Part shown: positions 5,298 through 12,928 of the stretch, piece after piece
Layout: each line of letters begins with the position of its first letter
Position numbering within the stretch: position 1 is the stretch's first letter
Origin: Dehalococcoidia bacterium
GTDB lineage: Bacteria; Chloroflexota; Dehalococcoidia; GIF9; AB-539-J10
Reading direction: 5' to 3'
DNA: 13,965 nt
NCBI GenBank assembly: GCA_030612165.1
Contig: JAUWOK010000019.1
Location: forward strand, 1-13,965
The notes under the pieces: model-generated
What the model was told of the DNA's origin: nothing
Database searches by the model: none
Seen by the model: the letters and a program-made list of their open reading frames with translations, nothing else
Program-made: the position numbers and the translations under genes

Positions 5298-6682
5298 CGG
5301 CGATGCGTCTTCCTTCCAGAACTGCCAACATCGCCACGATAATCAGGGGCGATAATATTGAAAACACAGCTCAACCTGGGATCTACCATGCGCGAACTGA
5401 AACGATTTTCGATCTCGTCCAAAGAAGAACACATGGTAACCACCGTGGGGAAACGCGCATTGTACCGATAGTTGATTAATTGATAAAGCTTTTCCTGCGC
5501 CCAGGGAGTAGCCGCCTGCTCTCCAAAATCATCGAGCACCAGCACGGGGCTCTTTTTAATGCTCTCAAAAAGATCATCATAAGATAACTGGCTGCCGGCA
5601 CCATAGGTAGCGCGTAAATGGTCAAGGAGATCTGGAACCACGATAAAAAAAACAGGTTCTCCTCGTGATACCCTGTCATTGGCGATAGCCGCCGCCAGGT
5701 GAGTCTTGCCACAGCCATTAACGCCCTGAAATATTAACCATCCTTCCGGGCTACGCGCAAACTCCTGCGCCAGGCGAAATGCCTGCTCTAAATTTTGACG
5801 CTGCTCCGGAGGAAGATTCAAGCGCTTGTAGTCAAAAGTAGCAAAGGTCATGCTTTTTAAAAGTGCCAGTTGCAGGCCATCCATGTCCCGCAAAGATGAA
5901 CTTTGCCCTATAAAACAGACCCGGCAAAAATCGTCGTCCGCGAAAAATGCCTGCAATCGCTCATCCATTTTCTCCAAACGCACATCGGTAACAACCACAG
6001 TGGGCAACATAGCATGGAAACGATGATTAAGAAGCTGAATAAGCTTCTCCTTCGCCCAGGGAGTAGGGCTCTCTACGCCAAAATCATCGAGAACCAGCAA
6101 CTGTATGTTTTTGATGCGTTCGAACAACTCATCGTAGGCAATATCACTCGCCGGGCTAAAAGCGGAGCGGAGATGGTCCAGAAGATCGGACGTGCTGATA
6201 TAAAAGGCCGCCTGCCCCAGGCTCAAGCGATGATTGGCTATAGAACAGGCCAGGTGAGTTTTACCACAACCGGCAGGGCCGCAAAACATCAGCCACCCCC
6301 GGGGATCATCGGCAAAACTTCTTGCTGCCTGGAGCGCAGAAGAAAAATGCTCCCCCATTTTCCCCTTTTTCTGCTCCAAAACCGACAGACTATCGAAAGT
6401 GATATGAGAAAACAAGCCGATATTGCTATGCTTTGCCAGATGATTTACCTGTTCCCTGTGCAGATCGCCTTCAATACAGCGACAGGGGATAATCTGGCCA
6501 AAATCAGGCTGGCCGGAAGGCAAAAGAGGATGGACAAACCCTACCCCCCCGCAGAGAGAACACTTTTGCTCCGTCCTTTCTGATTGAGAGGCAGCTTTTT
6601 TATCTTTTGACCATGTGCCCGTATTTGCCTTTGACATATTTGTCAACGGCGTCTTTTTCAGCACCTCGTTTATGTGTTCCAC
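5294..6682 (-). CDS. DnaI/DnaC-like helicase loader with two tandem AAA+ modules
   Basis: This 462-aa protein begins with a likely zinc site (C41-x2-C44 and C67-x-C69) like the N-terminal domain of DnaI. Two ATPase modules follow. Module one has Walker A GPAGCGKTHLA (135-145) and Walker B LLVLDDF (195-201); module two has GVNGCGKTHLA (320-330) and VLVLDDF (380-386). The blocks between them are also alike (DLLDHLR, YDELF/YDDLF, PTPWAKEKL/ATPWAQEKL), so the gene seems to have arisen by internal duplication. The SSRMVDPRL stretch around the expected arginine finger is kept only in module two; module one has ERLQAFFADDD. Ordinary loaders are about 250-310 aa with one module. It follows dnaB and the dnaD-like gene, so loading DnaB helicase is the expected role. 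The start used is GTG at 6680-6682; the ATG at 6635-6637 is an alternative, and both overlap the dnaD-like gene. Confidence 0.85.
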   Translation of the reverse strand: MEHINEVLKKTPLTNMSKANTGTWSKDKKAASQSERTEQKCSLCGGVGFVHPLLPSGQPDFGQIIPCRCIEGDLHREQVNHLAKHSNIGLFSHITFDSLSVLEQKKGKMGEHFSSALQAARSFADDPRGWLMFCGPAGCGKTHLACSIANHRLSLGQAAFYISTSDLLDHLRSAFSPASDIAYDELFERIKNIQLLVLDDFGVESPTPWAKEKLIQLLNHRFHAMLPTVVVTDVRLEKMDERLQAFFADDDFCRVCFIGQSSSLRDMDGLQLALLKSMTFATFDYKRLNLPPEQRQNLEQAFRLAQEFARSPEGWLIFQGVNGCGKTHLAAAIANDRVSRGEPVFFIVVPDLLDHLRATYGAGSQLSYDDLFESIKKSPVLVLDDFGEQAATPWAQEKLYQLINYRYNARFPTVVTMCSSLDEIENRFSSRMVDPRLSCVFNIIAPDYRGDVGSSGRKTHRR

Positions 6683-7280
6683 TCTTCTTGCCCTCTCTCT
6701 CCCAGCGCTTAAGAATACTTACAATATACTCCCAGCTGCGTTTGTTTGCTGCAGCCGCTTCCTTAAAAACATCCTCTATCCACTCTGCGGGATAAAGCTT
6801 TTCCGCCTCTTTTAACTTTTCAGCAACCATAGGCGTTATTAACCCTATATTCCGCTCATAAAGCGCAAAAATCGCTGCCTGAGGTTGGTCAAGAGGCTCT
6901 TCGCCGGCAGAGGGAACTCCCTGCGCCTCTACAGAAAGACCGCTTCTGTCACGCCCTCTCGAAATTCCCATGTTAACGTAGTAGCTTTCTGCGGATTTGT
7001 CGTCAATTCCCAACATTCTTCCAGAAATTATGCCGTGTTCTGTGGCCCTGACCAGCGCTCCAGCAAGGACACCCTCTTCCATTCTCAGAATACCGGAAGA
7101 CTTAATCTCTTCACGCGCAACGCACCATTTGCCATGCTCATCGTGCGCCAGATAAAAAATAGTCAGGATTACTTTCAATTCGTCAAGATCATCGACCTCA
7201 GATAATATTTCAGCCATAAAAACTGCCGGCAGAAACATAGGCTTCTTCTCTCCCTCAAAATCAGAAAATCGTTTATCCAT
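6600..7280 (-). CDS. DnaD-domain primosome protein
   Basis: This 226-aa protein has the C-terminal DnaD/DnaB_2 domain of Gram-positive primosomes: AIFALYERNIGLITPMVAEKL, then PAEWIEDVFKEAAAANKRSWEYIVSILKRWEREG, which contains the YxxxIxxW motif that contacts DNA. The N-terminal half (FLPAVFMAEILSEVDDLDELKVILTIFYLA...) looks like the winged-helix region. The ATG at 7278-7280 was chosen because GGGAGGT lies ten bases upstream and it leaves 22 bases after the dnaB stop; a longer frame to 7340 would run into dnaB without need. It lies between dnaB and the loader gene, as expected for a protein that helps place the helicase at the origin or at stalled forks. Confidence 0.85.
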   Translation of the reverse strand: MDKRFSDFEGEKKPMFLPAVFMAEILSEVDDLDELKVILTIFYLAHDEHGKWCVAREEIKSSGILRMEEGVLAGALVRATEHGIISGRMLGIDDKSAESYYVNMGISRGRDRSGLSVEAQGVPSAGEEPLDQPQAAIFALYERNIGLITPMVAEKLKEAEKLYPAEWIEDVFKEAAAANKRSWEYIVSILKRWEREGKKSGTHKRGAEKDAVDKYVKGKYGHMVKR

Positions 7281-7302
7281 TCGTTGCTCTACCTCCCTAC
7301 CA

Positions 7303-8685
7303 TCAGGATAAAGGAAGTGGTTCGGTTCCCAGGTTCTCAAATTTAGCAGTGCTGGCCGAGAAACGAAGCTTTACCTGCCCCAGGGGACCATTACGATGCT
7401 TGGCTACAACAACTTCAGCAATGCCCCGGGGGTAAGGCTGCCTGTCAAGATCGCCGTGTGTCTTTTCCCATTCTTCAAGAGTTTTGCAATACAGCTCTTC
7501 CCTGTAAACAAAAAGAACGATATCAGCATCCTGTTCTATACTGCCACTATCCCGCAGGTCAGCAAGTTGAGGCACATGTGACGCCCGCCACTCCACTGCC
7601 CTGCTGAGCTGTGATATAACCAGCACCGGTACATTCAGTTCCCTCGCCAACATCTTCAAAGAACGCGTAATAGCGGACATTTCCTGTACCCTGTTTTCGT
7701 ACTTGCCAGTACCAGAGATCAACTGCAAATAGTCAATAATAATCAAATCAATCCCATGTTCAAAATGCAGCCGCCGCGCCTTACTCCTCATGTCCAGAAC
7801 ACGCGGTTGTGAGGAGTCGTCGATATATATTGCCGCTTCGGACAGTACTCCGCTCGCCTTCATAAGCGCCGCCTCGTTCTGGTCGGTAAATTGTCTCAGA
7901 TTGATTGCCCTGGAATCTATCCCTGTTTCACTGGACAAAAGACGATGCACCATCGCCTCACAGGACGTCTCCAGGCTAAATATCACGACACAAGCCTTCT
8001 GGGAAAGAGCAGTATTCCGGGCAATATTTAAAGCTAAACTTGTTTTACCCATGCTGGGCCTGGCAGCCAGGATAACCAGATCGGAACGCTGTAATCCCCC
8101 CAGTAAATCATCTATGCCAGCAAAACCTGTTAAAACATGAGGTATCTGCCCCGCCTGTTTCTCCTGGGATTCTTCTCCCTGTTCAAAGTACTGCCCTAGG
8201 GCGTCACGCAACAAAACGAAGTTTCTGTTTCCCGGGTCCTTCCGTACCTGAAAAAGAACATCCTCTGCGCGACTGAAACTGGCATCCACGTCCGGTGCCG
8301 CCTCGTAGCCAATAGCCGCTATCTGTGCACCAGCAGCGATCAACTTCCGCATCAGCGCCATATTGAATACTATGCGAGCATAGTGCTCCACATGCAGAGA
8401 CGTGGGCACCACTGATACCAGATAGCTTAAATAGGAGACTCCCCCACCCCGCTCCAGCTTCTCCTGCCGTATCAACTCGTGAGCCACGGTAATCTGATTA
8501 ATTATCTCGTCACGCTGATAAAGAGAGAGGCAAGCTCGATAGATCCACTGATTCGTTTCTTGAAAAAAATCCTCTGGATTAAGAAAAGTAGCAACTTTCA
8601 ACATAGCATCAGGATCAACGAGCAAAGATCCGATCGTCGCCTCTTCCGCCCCCGCGTCATGAGGAGGCGCTTTTTCACTGGTCAT
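7303..8685 (-). CDS. dnaB: Replicative DNA helicase DnaB (DnaC in Bacillus naming)
   Basis: This 460-aa hexameric helicase unwinds DNA at the fork. The N-terminal helical domain covers residues about 8-110, then a linker, and the RecA-like domain runs from about 183. Walker A ARPSMGKTSLA (208-218), FSLETS (236-241, usually FSLEMS), Walker B IIIDYLQL (315-322), VLVISQLSR (354-362), LRDSGSIEQDAD (377-388) and KHRNGPLGQVKLRF near the C-terminus with the arginine finger are all present. Length and motifs are normal, so it should be active. The ATG at 8683-8685 lies two bases after the rplI stop, with its GGAGG inside the end of rplI, so the pair is coupled. The dnaD-like and loader genes follow. 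Confidence 0.97.
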   Translation of the reverse strand: MTSEKAPPHDAGAEEATIGSLLVDPDAMLKVATFLNPEDFFQETNQWIYRACLSLYQRDEIINQITVAHELIRQEKLERGGGVSYLSYLVSVVPTSLHVEHYARIVFNMALMRKLIAAGAQIAAIGYEAAPDVDASFSRAEDVLFQVRKDPGNRNFVLLRDALGQYFEQGEESQEKQAGQIPHVLTGFAGIDDLLGGLQRSDLVILAARPSMGKTSLALNIARNTALSQKACVVIFSLETSCEAMVHRLLSSETGIDSRAINLRQFTDQNEAALMKASGVLSEAAIYIDDSSQPRVLDMRSKARRLHFEHGIDLIIIDYLQLISGTGKYENRVQEMSAITRSLKMLARELNVPVLVISQLSRAVEWRASHVPQLADLRDSGSIEQDADIVLFVYREELYCKTLEEWEKTHGDLDRQPYPRGIAEVVVAKHRNGPLGQVKLRFSASTAKFENLGTEPLPLS

Positions 8686-8687
8686 TT

Positions 8688-9140
8688 TTAGACCTCCACT
8701 GACTCAATAATCACCCTGACCACAGGCTCTAATTGCTGAGCAAGCTTAACAGACACCTCATAACTACCCGCTTGCCGCAGAGTTTTATCTAGCTCCACCT
8801 TTCTTTTATCAATAGGAAAATTCACCATGCGGCTGAGCTCTTCTGCTACGTCGGCAGCCGTGACAGACCCAAAAAGGCGATCATCTTCACCTGTGCGAAC
8901 CTGAAGTTTCACTTCAATTCCCTCTATACGCCTGGCTAACTCAAGTAATCCCTCCCTCTCCTGATCTCTTCTTTTTTCTTCCTTCTGGATCTTCCTCTGC
9001 GCTTCTTTCATCACTCCTGGTACGGCCACTAATGCCAGGCCACGCGGCAAGAGAAAATTTCTGCCATGACCTTCAGCCACTTCTATCAACTCTCCCGCTT
9101 TGCCCTTACCGGAAATATCCTTCAGTAAAATAACTTTCAT
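8688..9140 (-). CDS. rplI: 50S ribosomal protein bL9
   Basis: This 150-aa protein has the normal bL9 length and domains. The N-terminal globular domain starts MKVILLKDISGKGKAGELIEVAEGHGRNFLLPRGLA (signature near residues 10-38), then a long charged connecting helix (QRKIQKEEKRRDQEREGLLELARRIEG, about 48-75) and the C-terminal domain (DDRLFGSVTAADVAEEL). It binds 23S rRNA and affects frame keeping. The ATG at 9138-9140 is preceded by AGGAGAGG. It is the first gene of the rplI-dnaB operon, which is a common arrangement in Firmicutes. Confidence 0.97.
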   Translation of the reverse strand: MKVILLKDISGKGKAGELIEVAEGHGRNFLLPRGLALVAVPGVMKEAQRKIQKEEKRRDQEREGLLELARRIEGIEVKLQVRTGEDDRLFGSVTAADVAEELSRMVNFPIDKRKVELDKTLRQAGSYEVSVKLAQQLEPVVRVIIESVEV

Positions 9141-9299
9141 TTTCTTCCTCTCCTGTTTTCAAAAAACAAATTCGCCACTTGTACTCAAAATCGATCCAGA
9201 AATCCCTCGGCTGACATACCTCTGCAGCCCCGCTATCTGTGACAAACACGACCTGCCCCAAAAAGCATGCCCGATATTTCCGAACCGCGACTTTCTTTA

Positions 9300-9305
9300 A
9301 TTATA
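9300..9305 (-). promoter_or_regulatory. -10 box of the probable rplI-dnaB operon promoter
   Basis: A perfect TATAAT lies on the minus strand between the stop of the activase gene and rplI. It would give an untranslated leader of roughly 150 bases before the rplI start. No good -35 box is seen at the normal distance (the best is GTGAAA-like), so an activator may be needed or the box may be coincidental. The leader itself (about 9141-9293) shows no strong terminator or riboswitch that I recognise. Confidence 0.4.
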
Positions 9306-9323
9306 CCCTGATCGGCGTTAATT

Positions 9324-10304
9324 TCACGATATTGTAAGCTCTTCCTCTATCACCTTTTCCCACCGACCGCAACGCCCACCCCACCTGGCCAGAATCCTGC
9401 CATTCATAGCGAGTTGCGCAATTTCACAATTATTAGGACACCTCCCACACTCAAAAGAAGAAGTCTGAAAGTCCATCTGAATGATATCAAATCCCTTAAA
9501 TCTGGTTTCTATTCCTTCGACTTCGACTTCTTCGTGCACCAGCAATGCAGCACCAATTGCTCCCATAAGCTCGTGATTGGAAGGAACACTAACGTGGGTT
9601 TTCAATCCTTCATCAAGTGCCCGAACAATCCCCTGATTAAAAGCAACTCCTCCCTGGAAAACTACAGGAGGTAAAATTTCCTTCCCCAGAGCCACGTTAT
9701 TTAGATAATTGCGCACCAGAGCCTGGCACAGTCCATAAATGATATCCTGAGTTCGATGTCCCATCTGTTGTTTATGAATCATATCTGATTCAGCAAAAAC
9801 GGTACACCTCCCGGCAATGCGCACTGGCATCTCACTTTCTAGAGCATATCCACCAAAGTCCTCGATCTTCACATCTAAACGCGCGGCCTGATGATCAAGA
9901 AAACTGCCCGTGCCAGCAGCGCATACCGTGTTCATACCGAAATCAACCACCACTCCGTCGCGAATGATAATGATCTTGCTGTCCTGCCCCCCAATCTCAA
10001 CCACAGTCTGCACGTCAGGCACATGATGCATGGCAGCAACCGCATGGCTGGTAATCTCATTTTTGATCAGGTCGGCACCGAGAACAACCCCGGCCAGATA
10101 ACGGGCGCTGCCTGTAGTAGCCAGCCCATAAATTTCACTGCCAGGCGGCATCCGTTTTTCTATTTCCTTGAGGCCGTCCTGAATCATCTCTATCGGCTTC
10201 CCCTGTGTCCGCAGATAAATAGACGCTATAAGCTGGTTACCCTCATCAATCAATGCCAGCTTAGTAGTAACCGAACCAACGTCAACACCCAGAAAAGTTC
10301 TCAT
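9324..10304 (-). CDS. ATP-dependent activase, BadF/BadG/BcrA/BcrD (HgdC-like) family
   Basis: This 326-aa protein belongs to the ASKHA-fold activases that bind a [4Fe-4S] cluster at the dimer interface and use ATP to push electrons to 2-hydroxyacyl-CoA dehydratases and related enzymes. The phosphate loop GVDVGSVTTKLALID (residues 6-20), EIGGQDSK (103-110), the cluster cysteines C128 (NTVCAAGTGSF) and C167 (GRCTVFAESDMIH), and FQGGVAFN (216-223) are all present. A C-terminal extension with C286, C289, C293 and C312 (CGRCPNNC...GGRCG) may hold another metal site. The ATG at 10302-10304 has AAGGAG 11 bases upstream and overlaps the previous gene by 23 bases. It is the last of three coupled genes; its electron acceptor is probably encoded by the two genes before it. 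Confidence 0.9.
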   Translation of the reverse strand: MRTFLGVDVGSVTTKLALIDEGNQLIASIYLRTQGKPIEMIQDGLKEIEKRMPPGSEIYGLATTGSARYLAGVVLGADLIKNEITSHAVAAMHHVPDVQTVVEIGGQDSKIIIIRDGVVVDFGMNTVCAAGTGSFLDHQAARLDVKIEDFGGYALESEMPVRIAGRCTVFAESDMIHKQQMGHRTQDIIYGLCQALVRNYLNNVALGKEILPPVVFQGGVAFNQGIVRALDEGLKTHVSVPSNHELMGAIGAALLVHEEVEVEGIETRFKGFDIIQMDFQTSSFECGRCPNNCEIAQLAMNGRILARWGGRCGRWEKVIEEELTIS

Positions 10305-11388
10305 GTTTTTCTCTGCTCCTTCTTCTGAATTTTAGCAGGTCGACAAACGCTTCAAGCCTGGTTATCATGCCCTGCTTTCCCATTTGCTCATCAAATACCA
10401 GAGATAAAACAGGGAGATCCTCCTTCGTGGAAGGCATAATATTCTCTGCCACTATCTCCGGCATGCAGGTAAAAGGGGCAACATGCACCAATCCGTCATA
10501 TTCCCGGGAATGAAATACCTTCTCGCCCACTGATTCCCAACCATCTCCCCCCACATCACGCTTGAGATAAGGCATAGCAGCTTTACGAACATCCTTCCAC
10601 TCGTCAATTCCCAGAGGATTGAGAAACAGGCTATACTTCACCCACCTGGAAAGACTGAGCGTGCGCTCCACCTGCACTCCCAATTTGCCCATTTCCATTT
10701 CCAGGTCCATGTTGGCAAAAGGCTCCAGAACAACATAAATTTCCCCTGTTACGCCTATTTTGACAGGACGAGCCCTGGGATCTTTGGCAACACTATTAAG
10801 CCTGCCAATATATTTTCTGGTTAATCGCTTCACTTCACGTCCATTTTCTGCTCCGTCAATGCTCGCGATCGCCTCTTTGTAAATCCGATTGGCCCCCCCC
10901 CGTTCTCTCTCCACCGCCCTGGTATGCCGCACTACTTTGTCTATCCTATCCAAACTAAAAAGCTTACTCATACCAAAATGAAGAGCAGGAATATCCCTGA
11001 ACCAATTAGCACCTCTCAAATTCTTCATCAGCGAGAATATGCCAACAAGCTTATTACGAGAAACGTCATAGGTGAGAAAACGCGCATTATAGCCCAGATC
11101 ACCAAGAATCTGTTCCTGAACTTTAGCATAGTAGCCCAGACGACAAATACCAGTACCCCTCGCCTGAAGCAAAGTATCTGCTCCCATTTCGCAGGCTTCA
11201 ATCAAGTTGCCCAAAGTGAGCTTGAAAGGTAAGCAGGCTTCCGCCGGCGAATATTTGACACCCAGATCTAGCGTCTTCTGGGTAGTTGGAGGCGGCACTA
11301 CCAATTCCCCTTCCGTCACACCCAATTTCCGTGCCACAGCCTTTATCACGACGTGAATATTACTGAAATTGGGAAAGCTTACACGCAA
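10282..11388 (-). CDS. HgdB-like / activase-associated protein (2-hydroxyacyl-CoA dehydratase related)
   Basis: This 368-aa protein resembles proteins of the COG3580/COG3581 and DUF2229 group related to HgdB, the cluster-binding subunit of radical dehydratases and of double-cubane cluster proteins. Cysteines that may hold an Fe-S cluster lie at AEACLPFKLTLGN (C52), GICRLGYY (C82) and PFTCMPEIVAEN (C308). The end has VFDEQMGKQGMITRLEAFVDLL, which also occurs in similar form at the end of the upstream gene, so the two are likely paralogous subunits. The start is TTG at 11386-11388, with GGAAGAG a few bases before it and a 10-base overlap with the upstream gene. The reaction and substrate are unknown. 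Confidence 0.8.
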   Translation of the reverse strand: MRVSFPNFSNIHVVIKAVARKLGVTEGELVVPPPTTQKTLDLGVKYSPAEACLPFKLTLGNLIEACEMGADTLLQARGTGICRLGYYAKVQEQILGDLGYNARFLTYDVSRNKLVGIFSLMKNLRGANWFRDIPALHFGMSKLFSLDRIDKVVRHTRAVERERGGANRIYKEAIASIDGAENGREVKRLTRKYIGRLNSVAKDPRARPVKIGVTGEIYVVLEPFANMDLEMEMGKLGVQVERTLSLSRWVKYSLFLNPLGIDEWKDVRKAAMPYLKRDVGGDGWESVGEKVFHSREYDGLVHVAPFTCMPEIVAENIMPSTKEDLPVLSLVFDEQMGKQGMITRLEAFVDLLKFRRRSREKHENFSGC

Positions 11389-12359
11389 ATTCTCTTCCTT
11401 CTCCCGATCATATCCAGAAAAGCCTCTAATCTGGTAACTATACCCACCTCGCTGGCATGTTCATCCAGGCTAAGAGACAAAAAAGGAACATCAAGTTCCC
11501 TGGCGCGATGCCGTATTACACTAACCATCATCGAATCCGGGCCACAACCAAACACAGAAGCACTGATAATGCCATCAACTCCCCTCTCCAAACAATATCC
11601 CCCCATGCCAATTATATCCGACTCAAACGTCCAGTGCGCTTTTCCAACTAATCTGGCCATTGCGGCATCGAGCTTCTCCTGCTCCACCATCTCCGCGGTG
11701 AGAATCTCAACCCCCATCGTCCGTAACCGCGAGAGGAGCCGATGATTGAGATGGTCATCATGAAGAACATAGGGATGCCCCAATACAGCAATAGTCAAGC
11801 AAGAAGATAAAGGCGCCTCCGCTTCCACATTGCCATTCCTGCTTTCCTCGCCAATAACTTCAACTGCAGTAAGCTTCAGGGAAACCATTCGTTCCCGGTA
11901 GACCAGGTTAGCTTTCCGGGCTTCCTCCAGCGCCGCTTTAATACGCTTGCGATCAGGGGTAAAATGATTGCCCAGGGCATAAATAGTTTTTAAAAAATTG
12001 CCCTGCCCTCTGCTGAGATCTATCTCCGGATCAAGGATAACAGGACTTTCCGGCACCACAGCCCGGGTAATATCAGGAAGCCCCAAAAATTTAGAGCAGT
12101 TATAAATCTTGCCTCCTATACTGCGCACGGCAGGGATGAACATGAAGTCACATTTATTTGCCAAATAAAGAACATGGCCCACGAAAATCTTTACAGGAAG
12201 GCAAGTTTCAGATGCTGTCCGCGAACTACCCGAGAGTAGAATAGCTTCGTTGGTTACTGGAGACACCACTGTTTCTGCTCCCAGTTCCTCAAAAAACTTC
12301 CTCCACATAGGATAATACTGATAATAGAGCAGGGAGCGAGGAATTCCTACCTTAACCAT
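11379..12359 (-). CDS. DUF2229 / HgdB-like activase-related protein
   Basis: This 326-aa protein begins with VGIPRSLLYYQYYPMWRKFFEELGAE, the typical start of DUF2229 proteins described as related to 2-hydroxyglutaryl-CoA dehydratase activase. Candidate cluster ligands are C53 (ETCLPVKIFVGH), C70, C88 (YNCSKFLGLPD), C256 (GGYCLERG) and C272 (VFGCGPDSM). The last part, LDEHASEVGIVTRLEAFLDMI, parallels the next gene. In many genomes these modules are fused in one very long protein with the activase; here they form three genes. The ATG at 12357-12359 has no Shine-Dalgarno, yet the N-terminal homology makes the start secure, so a leaderless message is possible. It is the first gene of the operon and faces away from the IS element. 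Confidence 0.82.
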   Translation of the reverse strand: MVKVGIPRSLLYYQYYPMWRKFFEELGAETVVSPVTNEAILLSGSSRTASETCLPVKIFVGHVLYLANKCDFMFIPAVRSIGGKIYNCSKFLGLPDITRAVVPESPVILDPEIDLSRGQGNFLKTIYALGNHFTPDRKRIKAALEEARKANLVYRERMVSLKLTAVEVIGEESRNGNVEAEAPLSSCLTIAVLGHPYVLHDDHLNHRLLSRLRTMGVEILTAEMVEQEKLDAAMARLVGKAHWTFESDIIGMGGYCLERGVDGIISASVFGCGPDSMMVSVIRHRARELDVPFLSLSLDEHASEVGIVTRLEAFLDMIGRRKRICV

Positions 12360-12363
12360 GATC

Positions 12364-12391
12364 TAAATACAAACAGAGCCCAACCACACAA
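12364..12391 (-). promoter_or_regulatory. Weak candidate promoter of the activase operon
   Basis: On the minus strand TATTTA (12364-12369) is preceded by TTGTGT (12386-12391) after 16 bases. Transcription would begin about at the ATG (12359), which would explain why no ribosome binding site is seen. Matches to consensus are only four and three of six. Confidence 0.25.
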
Positions 12392-12446
12392 ACACGCCTT
12401 TACAAAACTGAACGTAGTATATCCTGTTTGCCTGCTAGATACAATC

Positions 12447-12475
12447 CTGAGTCTCTTCCAATACAAGATGAGCCT
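12447..12475 (+). repeat. Left terminal inverted repeat of the IS
   Basis: It is matched by the right end at 13822-13851 on the other strand; both include the core ATGAGCCT. Within the left end, ACAAGATGAGCCTG (12463-12476) is repeated as ACAAGATAAGCCTG at 12498-12511, 35 bases further in, suggesting two transposase binding sites. Confidence 0.6.
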
Positions 12476-12721
12476 GGAGAAGGTATTGATTTCTAACACA
12501 AGATAAGCCTGAAGGAGTAAGGCAGCTCGTTTATGATTGGGACATGCGACTGATCATGAACGACGAACAATTACAGACGGTAGAGCAAGTAAGGCAGTTT
12601 ATGGAGGGGAGTGAGGCGGTAGAGTTCAGGGGCGTAACGGCCAAAGAGAAATACAACTGGATAGAGGAGGTGCTGATAAGGTTTAGCTATCATCGTATTA
12701 AGAGAGCTGAGAAAGGGGTGA

Positions 12722-12738
12722 TCCCGACAGGGTCGGGA
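12722..12738. repeat. Palindrome at the first transposase frame break
   Basis: TCCCGAC (12722-12728) and GTCGGGA (12732-12738) form a perfect 7-bp stem with a 3-base loop. It sits exactly where the transposase changes from frame one to frame two, and closely resembles the palindrome at 12912. Confidence 0.75.
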
Positions 12739-12911
12739 CATACAGAAGGTCACAGGATACTCCAGGTCACAGGTATCCAGACTGATAGCGGAGTACAAAC
12801 GGACGGGGAGGTTAAGGAGAACGCGATACAGGAGACACTGCTTTCCCAGGAAGTATACCCCATCAGAAGTGGGGCTATTAGCCAGAACCGACGAATTGCA
12901 CGAGTGGTTAA

Positions 12912-12928
12912 CCCCGATCTTATCGGGG
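12912..12928. repeat. Palindrome at the second transposase frame break
   Basis: CCCCGAT (12912-12918) and ATCGGGG (12922-12928) form a perfect 7-bp stem with a 3-base loop. Together with the palindrome at 12722 it fits the pattern CCCGAY-N3-RTCGGG, and it coincides with the change from frame two to frame three. Confidence 0.75.

Noticed and set aside
5903..6583. Plus-strand open frame of 226 codons
   Set aside because: It lies fully antisense to the two-module loader gene, which has unmistakable Walker motifs; no ribosome binding site or known motif supports it.
9160..9262. Short frame from a GTG in the rplI leader, running out of frame into rplI
   Set aside because: Ribosome binding site too close to the start and no recognisable product; likely chance.
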